A stretch of DNA of 64,000 nt from Usnea hakonensis (Eukaryota; Ascomycota; Lecanoromycetes; Lecanorales; Parmeliaceae): NCBI GenBank assembly GCA_013423325.1, contig BLJB01000055.1:62001-126000 (forward strand). The letters run 5' to 3'. A program made the position numbers and the translations under genes. The notes under the pieces are model-generated. The model ran no database searches. It had not been told where the DNA came from and was given only the letters and a program-made list of their open reading frames with translations. This document shows positions 43,399 through 54,015 of this stretch, piece after piece. Within the stretch, counting starts at the first letter, position 1, and each line of letters opens with the position of its first letter.

Positions 43399-44569
43399 TC
43401 ATGACGCTGCTCCCTTTGACTTCTCCGGAGTCGCATCTTCATTGATGGTCTCCCTCCTCTTGGCTTGGCCGTGATGGGATCCCGTGCTGGTGCTCTTCTC
43501 ATAGCGCGCTTGATCAATTGCTGAGCGTTGAGCTATGCTGTCATCGTGGCTTTTCCAGACGATATTGGTGTCTGCAGGGAAAGCGAGGAGGCGCTTGATC
43601 GTCTCACTAAGGCATGGGGCACCAATCAGTAAGCCTGTGGCAGTTTAGAAAAGATGGTGTCCACGCACCGAATCTTGATGTTACGCCCGCCATCGATCCT
43701 CGTCCAGACACTCAACACATCCTCGCCGCTTCTCACACTCAACACAGCACCGCAGACCTCGTCACCAGCCTCAGCAAATTGATCGCCGACAATTGCCAGA
43801 AGCAAGTCCTCCCAGTATCTGTCCGAGACACCTTTCTTCAGTCTAATGATCCATTTGCCTCCTTTCTTATTCTCGTCGTCCTCCCATACTGGCCTAATAC
43901 CCTTCTTGAAAATGTGATAATCTGAGACTGAGGGTAACGTTGATGGTCGCTTGAGGTGAGAGTAGACTGTCCAGAATGCCTCAACAGAGGAAAATAACGC
44001 AAGAGCTATAGTGGATTTCTCGTAGTCGGAGTATTTAGACGTTGGAGGTCGATACCACACGATCCATGTGGCCTTGAGAGGATGATCTGAAGGTGTAATG
44101 GATGATTTACTGCTCAAAGATAACGCTGAGGGATTCGTTCTGACGTCTGATCCAGTGCTATCTTTCTCCTTTTCCTTTTCCTTCTTCTCTGCAGTCAAGG
44201 GTGTTGAGTTGGTGAAGTCAAGAGACGTCCCTGGGGTCCTTGGCGTCTTTGCAGAAGATCCGAACGATGCAAAAGCTCCAGATCCAAGACCGAAAGCAGA
44301 TGAGGCGCCGGTTGTGGGCGAGGCAGCATTTGTCGTTGTTAATGGAGCAATGCCATTGAACGGGTTGGATTTGCTGCTGAAAGACCCTTCGCCGCCGCCA
44401 AAGCGTTTCGCAGGCTGATAAGGACGAGAAGTTTCCGATTTAGTGTTCTCTTTGGCACTATTTGAACTCGAGGTGGAGAGGGCAAGCTTGCTGGAGCTGC
44501 CGGACACCCCAAGTCAGTAATTGGGGGCGGGTAGTACTTTCGTAGGCTTACTTTGACCGGCGTTGCCAT
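43399..44569 (-). CDS. eIF4E2/4EHP-like cap-binding protein
   Basis: Proposed exons: 44569-44552 (18 nt, MATPVK), 44486-43669 and 43606-43399; 347 residues. The second exon has no ATG of its own in frame at its beginning, which is why a short first exon is needed; its acceptor (AGCAAG/CTTGCC) is the only one keeping the frame. After a Ser/Thr-rich, likely disordered N-terminus, the cap-binding fold begins HPLKATWIVWYRPPTSKYSD and continues FWTVYSHLKRPSTLP, YHIFKKGIRPVWED, GGKWIIRLKKG and DRYWEDLLLAIVGDQF. Tyr and Phe replacing some Trp and the GIRPVWED spacing point to the eIF4E2 (class II) branch rather than canonical eIF4E. The last intron (62 bp) precedes RETIKRLLAFPADTNIVWKS, the normal C-terminus. 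The class may repress or modulate translation of selected mRNAs. Confidence 0.88.
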
Positions 44570-46195
44570 AAATTATCCATAGATATTTCGAATCCGGAAC
44601 TTGGGGTTATAGGAGCTTCTGGTGCCTGAGTAATGCTACATGCGCTTCTTTGCCAGAATGCGAGTTTGAGCTAAAGTCACGGCGGTGGAATTTAATTAAT
44701 GGAAGGATTTTGATCTGTTGGACTTATGTCGCAGATAATGGAGGGTTTTGAAGTTTTTGATGGGAATAGTGCCTGATTTCAGGGAATTCGAAGGGATATG
44801 ATTGGGAGTGGGGAGAGTCTTTGAGCAAATATAATTCTTCGAGTCTTAAAAGTCTCCCGCCAGGTACAGCGGCCACGGCGGCTATAGTCTTGGCGTTCTT
44901 GGCATTTTTAGCCGCGAAGAAATGAGATTTATCTCCGATTCCGCTTTTCCTCTTTCTTTAATCGAGACCACCAACTCAAATCATCCCAGCCCGAAACTGA
45001 TTCTCACTCGGCTGGAGATTCCGATGTGTAGGTCAAGAATACGTTCATCCCGCTTCTAAAACCGTCATCACGAGGGCCGCTTTATGCGAGCTTCCCATGA
45101 TGCGGTGACGACCTGTATGTTGGGACATTTGTCTTTGTGTACCAGACATGCGTACTACTAGATCATGTGAGCAATCAGAGGCAAGACCGATTCAGATTCA
45201 TCAGGCCAAAGAAATTTGAGCACTTTGACGTATAGCTCAAGGAATCGCAAAGAAATATAACAAGAAGCGCACATCTGAGCCCGAACCCGCGGCCTCGGAA
45301 GAGATGTTTTTAGGACTTTGATACCTTTTAGACTTGGCTTGTATATCAATCTGTGATCAGTAGTCACAAATTCTGCTTGGATGGCCTTTCAATACTAATC
45401 TCGATGACTGAGCTAGGTTAGCATTCAGTGAAGGATGAGAAAGATAAGTGTGTAAATTCCACCTGACCAGGTATTGAATGTGGTAAATGTCATCTATCCG
45501 GGAATCCTTACTATCAGTCTCTCAACTCTCCAAGATCGAAGATGGTCTCCCCGCAGATGATCCTCCAATCATAGTTGCATCCTTCAGTAGGCTTTCATCT
45601 CACTCAACGTCACGGCATGGCAAAGACAGCGAGGCCTTCATGCCAAGAGACATTGTCTTACGAGACATCACTTCCATCAGAGGTTCGTGCACCCTACCAC
45701 CCAAGATTACTTTTTCCATCATATGAAGATTCAAAACAGCTTCTGGTAGTCCGAAAAGAAGAGCCGCGTAATACACTCTTGCTTTATGCTTGGCGCTGGT
45801 TGTGCATGATGTTCAAAGGCAAAGACTGAGACGATGTCGTACCAATCACATTGTTCCACAATTCGTACCTCTTCGACGGCCGCTGACATACGGAGATATA
45901 TAGATGAGAACGTACGCCTTGAACGACTTTTTGAGGTCACCGTCTCGGTCGTATACTGGCCTTGCTACGATGATCTTGGCGAGCAGTTCAACATTCGGCA
46001 ACATGATATTCAGAAGACCACTTCAGATCCGTAGTCTTGAATGATAGCAGTGTGCGTTTTCTTCTACTACAGTAGCAAGCTATACGCTGTGTGCCAGTCG
46101 TATGAACGCTCACTTGCACATGCTGAATCACATCTATATCTTACACTGCGAGCTCACATCCATAAATCCAAAAGTACAGGCCTTCATCATGTACG
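44570..46195. other. Intergenic, 1.6 kb
   Basis: Upstream region of the eIF4E-like gene and 3' flank of the OB-fold gene. Frames at 45487-45829 have no motif. A weak B-box-like string at about 45280-45300 did not fold into a tRNA. Confidence 0.4.
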
Positions 46196-49100
46196 TCACT
46201 CCTTATCTCGGTAAGCCTTGCCATCCCTCAATTCATGCGCGCTCCCTTGAGTCTCATCCGGCTCTCCCAGCCCACCAATAAAGACTGTACCGTAGCGTGA
46301 CTCTCGAGCGCTCTCTGATCTCCCGTTCGTGCTCCTTGCACCTCTTGCTCGCAAGACACGCTTTGGAGCCTCTATACTCTCATGCACCATATCCCTCTCT
46401 TGCACACCATCCATGTCCAAGGAACGCTTCTCCACCGACTCTCTTCTTTTGCTTTGTGAGCCAGGTAAATTGACACCTAAGCCCTCAATCTCCTCCTTTT
46501 TGATCGGCGCATCGCCCTTGTTCCCACTTGCTTTGGTATTCATGGTAGTAGCCGTACCGTTAGGCTTCTTGTATTCAGGAACCGCATCCTCTAATCGCTT
46601 TCGAGCATCTTCGCCGACGCTGGTCCACCAATCCCATAACCCACGGGCGAAACCTCTTTCCTCGGCTCCGAATTCCACTTGGGGGCCACGCATTTGCACA
46701 TCGGCCCCTTTGCGAAAGACTGCCCATGCGCTAGAACTTGTGCTGAGTAGCGACAAGCGCCTTTGGAATGGCTGAACTTTGAAATCTCGTAACAAGAGAG
46801 CATCACCTTTTTCAGTGAGAGGAAAGCACCGGTTATTAGGTCGGAATATTTGGGCTATGGTGATTGGATATTGCAGCGCCAAAGACGAAGGATCCGTAAA
46901 ATAGAGAGTCTGGTTGTAATCCCGCGGTCCGGAAACGGCACGGGTGACTGGGGTGCTAGATAGGGCGATAGCAAGGATGTCAACAGCGGTTGCAAAGTGT
47001 GATGGCAGAGTCGCGAGAGGCACAAAGTAAGAGAGATTTGTGCGAAAGCCTGGAGGAGGTGGTTGGGAAGGAGGCAGATATTGAGGAGAGGACTGTATCG
47101 AGGATATATGCGCCGGCTGGGAAGGAGAGCGTATGAAAACTTTCGCGAGCGGTTTCTCAGGGGTATAAGGGAGTTGTGTGGCAATAAGCTTTGAAATATC
47201 TGCTTGCACTTCTCTTTCCGGCGAATCCTCTGCTCCACTTTCGTCCTCACTGTCCGGGACCACTTGACTAGGTCGTTTAGGTGCAAACCATGGATCTAGG
47301 ACCCTGGATTCGCTCGATCGAGGTTTCGGGCTTTGAAGTGATAGCCTTCGCATTTCCTTCAGCCTTTCGATCAAGGCAGATGTTTTTTTGGGTGGTGCTG
47401 TGTTCTCTGCAAAGATCGACTCTTCTGGAGGTGCAAGCCGTTGTGGAGGTACAATTTCAGCAGAAGTGCCTTGTGTCAGTCGAGGCGTGGGCAGCGCTTT
47501 ATCCTCTGGTGTGGACTGGAGATACGGCGGGGACACAATATTTGTTGGCTGTGTAGAGCTCGGTGTTAAAAGTTGGCTATTGTGCGGTTTGTCTTCAATT
47601 GAATCGGGTACGGTTGAAGGCAATTCGTTTAGAAAATCGTCTATAGCTGTTGGCTCGAGCTCTGTCTTTCCTCTTAATGATTGTTCGAGACGATTCTCAC
47701 TTTTGAACGAGGGTTCGTGTTCCTCGTGTGTGAGTCCCCCTTGCCCTGATCGCTGAAATGGGGCCTCCTCTGCTGACGGAACCTCTTCTTCGTACCCTTC
47801 AATTGTCGCTGCAGTAGGCTTGGACGCTAGCACCGTAGGTTCTGGGAAATCCGTTGGGCGATACTTCTCAGACGTCGATGTCTGGTGCCCATTTCTAGGA
47901 TCGGAGATCGGCAGAGGGATCTTGCGTGACAAAGACTCATTGGTCTGCGCAAACTCAGAGTCATTCTTGTCGACGAGCAATTGTAAGTCTTCCTGACCAA
48001 AGTTATGAGTACTAGTGTCTCCTTCGTCGCCGCTCTCCAAGTCAATGATCTCAACCGTGGATTTCTGTATATCTGGGGGCAGCATGCCCATCATTTTGGC
48101 GCAGTCGCTGACCTCTGGATCCAGCGCTTGGGTAGGAAGAATCTTCGAGTCATTCCGAGGCGATAGCCTTGTATCTGATACCGTTTCCCGTTCAATTGTA
48201 TTTGATACTTCTTGCGATATAACTAAATCAGCTCGACTTTTTTCTGGGCTCGTTTTCAGCGTATCTTCCTCATTCGAAGCGTCTAGCATCTCCCCTGTTC
48301 TCGAGCTAGGAAATAGAAATTCTTCTTTTATATTGACCGTTGTATTCTTTTCGAGGATGGGCTCAAGCGCAGCCCCGTCCTCAGCAATCTCGTGAGATCT
48401 ACGCATAGACTTTTCCTGAGACTCTTGACTTTGAGACCGGTCAGAGGACGATGGCGGGCTGGTTGAAGGTTGTTCTATTGGACTTTCGTCCTTAACGATT
48501 TTAACATATGTCGAGGAACTTTGGTCGTGAACAAGCAGTTGTCCTGCAATTACGGTTTTGATGGCTTCATCATCAAGTTCTCCAGCTTCTGGACTACCAA
48601 GCTGGTCAGGTGAGGGCATTTGAACACTTGAGCGTCGCTGTGCAGCATCATGCGCCTCAGTCATGTCGATACCTACTTCAGAGCTTTCGTCACCAGAAAG
48701 TAACAATTCAGAGGCCGGATCTTTGGACATTAATGGCGTTTCGGGTTCACTATCTGACTGCTCAGAGTCCTTCTGAAGGGGAGACGAAATGATCTGAGCA
48801 TCGTCAGTTTTCAAATAGTCGACTGCTATGCTTTCTTCGAGCCTGCCTATGACGCTTGGAGGCGGAACAGACTCTACGAGCGGCGGAGGACGGGGAAACG
48901 TCGATCCATCTATGCCAAAGTCAGATGTAGGACGACTGTATACGGCTGTACTACTTTGTCCGGACTCGGACTGCTCGTCGAAGACGCTTTCAATTTCATG
49001 ATGAGTAGCGTCATCGGACTGTCGGTCCGATTCTCTGGCAGACTGTCGATGGCTTTCAGGGGTCGACGAGGAGGCTGGGGATCGTCTTTCGATAGGCACT

Positions 49101-50314
49101 GAAGGTAAAGCATGTGCGACCTGGACCGCCTTCTGAAGATCCTCAGCGTCCCCGTTGTCGTTCTGCGAGATAGGACTCATTGGCCTATTACTGCTGCTGT
49201 CGAACTCTCCTTGTTGTTCTACAACTTCAACCTGATCACCGTTTGTTTCCTTGTTGGATTTTCTGGAATCAGTAGCTGTAACTTGCTCGGTATTCTCATC
49301 TTCGGTGACTTTATGTAACAGGTGATTATCACGGCTGACCGAAATTGACGGTTCTTTCCCCTCATCAACAAAAAATGTATGTTCGACAGTTGAGCCAACC
49401 CCGGATTGGACGTTTAGCTCACTAGAAGCAGGGAAAGCACCGCTTGCCACACTCGGCAATTTTGAAGGTGACCCTTGACTATGCCCTAGTTGAAGATACG
49501 ATTGAACTTCCTCTCCTCTGCGTTCATCCTGAGCTGTCAGTCTCAGGGTACTGATATTTTCGAGCCTTAAATGTTTGGATTCCTGGTCCGGGCTCGGTGT
49601 CCGTTCTGCGAACCGCCATTCGCTGCTACCACGCCCAAATTTGGTCCGCTTTTTCCGTTCATTGTCTGGGAATTCCTCGTCTACGAATGGATCATAGTCT
49701 CTAGCGATAGAGTAGTTCCGTTTTAGAAAAGCGGGAGATGCCCATGTCTGTGTAATGGGCAGATGTCTCTCAATTGCAGTGGCGAAGGGACTGTCGCGGG
49801 ACGAAGAGCGGGCTGGGGTCGAGCTCCGAACAGAAGGTTCAGGCGATAGGGTTGGATGGTCAATCTCAAGAGGTATAGGCTGTTGCGATGGCCGCTGGAT
49901 CTGATAGAAACATTAAGTAGCCATTCTGTAGCGCTCACGCAGATTTCTTACCTGTAGCGTGAGAAGTTCCCCAAACTGTAGCTCCCACTCAACCCCTCTC
50001 CCTGGGGTCGTAGCTGCTTTCGAGTCTTTTGCCCATTGTGCGCCCTTCAAGCTCAACAAAAGCTGGTCTCCACTGCCTATGCCAGATCTTGCTACGGCCT
50101 TTGCGCTTGAGCCTTGGAAACGAACGCGGACTTGTCCTCGATTGGAACGGAGGCGGAAGTCTGGCTCCACGAGCAGAAGGCTGAAAGTCTTTTCAGATGA
50201 CGCATAAGGCCAAACGAGAGTGACGATACCCGTGACCAAAGATTCATCGGGGTTAAGGATCGGGCTCAGTTCTGCGATTGGCGTGGTCGCGGCCACGCTT
50301 GTACGTGACACCAT
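46196..50314 (-). CDS. Large protein with POT1/Cdc13-type telomeric OB fold
   Basis: Two exons, 50314-49952 and 49900-46196, with a 51-bp phase-0 intron; 1355 residues. The N-terminal 120 residues (ILNPDESLVTGIVTLVWPYA, KTFSLLLVEPDFRLR, GDQLLLSLKGAQW) match the Telo_bind OB fold of POT1/Cdc13 proteins, which bind the telomeric G-strand. The middle 800 residues are acidic, Ser/Glu-rich and apparently disordered, with many SP/TP sites. A second ordered block near residues 1080-1230 (HFATAVDILAIALSSTPVTR, SLALQYPITIAQIFRPNNRC, AWAVFRKGADVQMRGPQVEF) may be another OB fold. POT1 itself is much shorter, so this looks more like a Cdc13/CTC1-type large subunit; that is inference. No telomere repeats occur nearby. 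It is divergent from a monooxygenase gene. Confidence 0.75.
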
Positions 50315-50724
50315 GATCGGAGAATGTCGTCATGTTGCTCTACTGAGTCGCGTCATTGTGGTGATATCAAGCTGCCAGTGCGCAACGGGATCAATTGCAA
50401 GTCGGATGGAAGGAGGAGTACAGTAATTGTGTGAATTCAATGCTGCGGGGTGAAAATGAGAACGCGAAGTTCGAGTGCACCAAACTTTACCTCTCCTGAT
50501 CAAGGGTGGTTCTCGTTCACATCGTATTATTTGGACTGACAGCGTCTCTGTGTGAATTGAACTTTCCCGCAATGCGTGCTTAATCGTGTAGAGTATTGGA
50601 TCCAAATTAATGCGTTACTTTGCAAACAGTTCGGCGTCGAGGCTCATCGCACTCTCGTCTCTGCACGATATTCTGAGAATACCATTGGAAGAGAGTCCTT
50701 TCAAAAAGAATCTCAGCACCTGCC
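50315..50724. promoter_or_regulatory. Divergent promoter region, OB-fold gene / FMO
   Basis: 410 bp between opposed start codons. No specific element recognised. Confidence 0.5.
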
Positions 50725-52256
50725 ATGGGTTCCTACGGCGGGGGAAGAAATGAAATCAAGAGCATTTGCGTCGTTGGTGCTGGCCCAGGCGGCCAAGCAG
50801 CATCAAAGTATGTCTATAGCTAAAGTATCTACTTCCTGTTTATGATACATGATCACTTAAAGACAACCCTATCACTGATCGGATGACCTCCAGGTACCTC
50901 ATTGCCGAAGATTGCTTTGAAACCATTGACATCTTTGAACAGCAGGCTTCCTTTGGAGGCGTCTGGAACTACTCGAACGACCCTATCGACACGGTGAATG
51001 TCCCCCAGACGAATCCATATCAGCCTCTGGACGAACCGATCTGGCGCTCTGTCTCAGGTCGAAATACCATCGAAAAAGGCGAACAGGAGGCTACCTTCGT
51101 GTCACCAATGTATGAACGTCTGGAAACAAATATTCCACATAGTCTCATGAATTTCTCCGATAAGCATTCCTTGGAAGATCACCAACTTTTTCCAAGTCGA
51201 GAAACTGTTGTGCAGTACCTCGAAGACTATGGCGAGGACATTAGACATCTCGTGTCTTTTCAGACTCAGGTAACGGACATTTGCCCGAGCCCATCAGGGG
51301 CTCACCAAGTCCAGCTTAAGGACCTACAGCACAATAAGATCTACAAGAAGATCTACGATGCTGTCGTTGTCGCCAATGGACATTACGCTATACCTCATCT
51401 ACCAGATATCAAAGGTATAAAGAAGTGGAATGAAGCAAATCCAGGTGTTATCTCCCATACCAAACGTTACCGGAGACCAGGGCCTTTTACCGATAAGAAG
51501 GTCCTCATTGTTGGTAACGCTGCTTCTGGTACTGATATTGCGTCACAAATTGGCGCAGTCAGCAAACATCCACTGCTGATGTCTCAGAGGTCAGAGTCCG
51601 TCACGGCCATTGTTGCGAGCTATAAGGAGATCGTCCCAGAAATAGCCGAGTTTCTGCCACAGTCTTATGGCCAGAAGGCTGTCCGATTCGCAGATGGCCG
51701 GGTGGAGGAAGATATTGACGCGATACTTTTTGCTACGGGCTATTACTATTCTTTTCCCTTTCTTTCGTCACTTGAGTCTAAACTCATTTCAACTGGGGAA
51801 AGAGTACAGCATCTGTACAAGCATTTGTTTTACATAGACGATCCAACCCTAGCTTTCATGGGTCTTCCATCTAGAATCATTCCTTTTCGGACAGTCGAAG
51901 GGCAAGGGGCCGTCGTAGCTCGCGTCTGGGCTCACAGGCTTGAGCTTCCTTCGACATTGGAGATGAGAAGGTGGGAAGAGGCCGTTATCGCAGAAGCTGG
52001 TGATGGCAAAGCTTTTCATGTTCTGCAATTTCCAAGAGATTTTGAATACCACAATGAACTAGTAGACTGGGCAACGCAGGCTGGTCAAGGAGGCAAGATG
52101 CCAAAGAAATGGTCAGCGGAAGAAACGTGGGCGAGAGGGAGATTCCCGGCAATCAAGAAAGCTTTTGCAGACAAAGGGGATGGTCGACATAAGATCAGGA
52201 CTTTACAGGAGCTTGACTTTGATTACGAGGCATGGCTCAGGGAGCATGATTCATAG
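50725..52256 (+). CDS. Flavin-containing monooxygenase (FMO-like)
   Basis: Two exons, 50725-50807 and 50894-52256; the 86-bp intron splits the codon for Lys in QAASKYLIAE. 481 residues. The FAD-binding Rossmann motif VVGAGPGGQAAS is at about 18-29, and the NADPH-binding motif VLIVGNAASGTDIA near 225. VISHTKRYRRP occupies the position of the FMO identity motif (FxGxxxHxxxF/Y), somewhat degenerate, and ILFATGYYYSFPFL is the usual C-terminal ATG motif of the family. The enzyme oxygenates a nucleophilic N or S in some small molecule; the substrate cannot be told from sequence. No other secondary-metabolism genes adjoin it, so a general detoxifying role is as likely as a pathway one. Confidence 0.88.
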
Positions 52257-54015
52257 GTTTGGGAACGTCTCAGCAGGTTGAGAAGCACTTTCAGATTCTT
52301 CGGCTCGTGGAGAGCTGAACAAATATCTAACAATTGTTGAGTCTCGTCGCCTAATGGATACGAGTACCAAAGCAGCCTAAGGAGAAACCCACTTCAGGGC
52401 TGTAAAGTGTCGGTAGAAAGATAGATGAGAGCAGCGATCAGACCTAGTGTGGAAGTGATGACAGACAAGTCATGAAGGACGTTCGATAATGAAGAGAGAC
52501 AACGGAGGGATGACCAGGCCGCTTCCTGTAATGAGACTGTCGAAAAACGAGTCAAACGTTTATGTTGTATATAGATCGACAGATTCTACTTAAGCATTCC
52601 CAACCTGCTTGTCCTCATTGATCCAAAAATGCGCCGAGATACTGCAGCCGGAACAATCGTGAGACAGTGTCTTCCAATGTGGCACTCTACGTAGCTCCCA
52701 CATTCCTCTTCCTCGACTTATCTCTACTTTCTAATACGCACAATCACAGCCCGTGATCAAAGGACCGAGTCAGTACTATACTTCCGTTTTTGAATATTGT
52801 GGGTAGTGGGTATTAATAGCAAATTTCACACCTGATTCTATACCGGACACATATTAATATCCTATCTGCCTTCTCCACCCGAATGCTCTTTCAGTTGGGA
52901 TGACCCTCTTCTGCCACTTTGTCTGACATCTATCATGGGAAAAGAGCACCAAGGCTTCGCTGACGAGATTCTCGTTCCGCATCGTCCAGATTTTGGACTC
53001 GCGATAAACAAATACAGAATGCTATATCCCTACCGCAAACATAGCCACCGTGCTTCAAGCAGCTACGAGGGAAAATAGCCACGCAAATATTTTATGAGAA
53101 GAATCTTCCCGCATAAAGATAGCGAAGCAAACGACCTTCCTCACGCTCCATCTATCAAACGTCATTTTACAAGTCTTGACCATCAGCGTCAATGATTCCA
53201 TCTCTAAAGATATGATATCAATAAGCGCTGCATGAAACATTATGAGATCGACTCGAATTTTTTTTTGTTCGAGCCTTTACGCTATTACCTGTCAATAGCC
53301 TGAGCATTTTCCTGGTCCAGCAACTTTCAGCAAACCTTCAAATTCGCGAGACGAATGGCACCATATTAATAAGGCTCAGGCCTGCGCGATTTGTCCCTCG
53401 CCATTGGGGATGGCAGACGAAGGCTTTGATGGATTGCCATGATACTCGTAGCTAGATATCAACTCCATGACTCAAATCGTTAGTAGGTACGTTCTCAGAG
53501 TCGCCGCAGCCAGATTTCGCAGGTTGAAAACCGCACATATTTACATACTGCCTATACCTCGTACTGAAAATCATAATCAGCAAAATTTGCCACGTGAATA
53601 GAGATTGTTGAAGTTGTACGATACTGTTGTTTGGAAGGGCAGTAGGGTATTGTGTTGTTTAGAGGGTGATGTCCACCTTTGCACAGTAACATGTCACATT
53701 TCAGTAAGGATCAACGCAGATCCAGTAACATTGGAGGGATCACAGCATCAATTTACAAGTACCTTACCTAAGGTAAGGTACTTTACCTTAGGTGCCTGTA
53801 ATCGGCTAGTCAACCATTAGCGCGTTGCCAATCAGCGCTAACCTTATTCGTCAACGCATCGCACTCACTTCCACTAGTCTTCTCCAATATCACATGACAC
53901 TCTATATGGGCATATGCATTGCTGCTCTACTGGCCAGTAGAAGCAACAGTCTGGTATTGAAAGGTGTCCCATATGTCTTCAGCAGATTCTCGCTGCCGAT
54001 CATGTCAATTGCATA
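52257..54015. other. Intergenic, 1.8 kb
   Basis: Between the FMO and chromodomain genes, both on the plus strand. Frames at 53605-53820 and 53825-54016 have no recognisable motif. A short inverted repeat is listed separately. Confidence 0.4.
53759..53781. repeat. Perfect inverted repeat, 10-bp arms, 3-nt loop
   Basis: GTACCTTACC and GGTAAGGTAC flank TAA, followed at once by a related TTTACCTTAGG. It lies about 235 bp upstream of the chromodomain gene. AAGGTAAAGTA-type strings recur in other spacers (about 30300 and 60100), so this may be a dispersed motif rather than a specific site. Confidence 0.6.

Noticed and set aside
44339..44569. Reading the 5' ATG of the eIF4E2-like gene straight through as a separate 76-codon gene
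   Set aside because: It leaves the conserved frame; splicing after six codons joins correctly to the cap-binding protein.
45270..45310. Possible tRNA (GGGTTCGGGCTC-like B box on the minus strand)
   Set aside because: No matching A box, acceptor stem or anticodon arm could be arranged around it.
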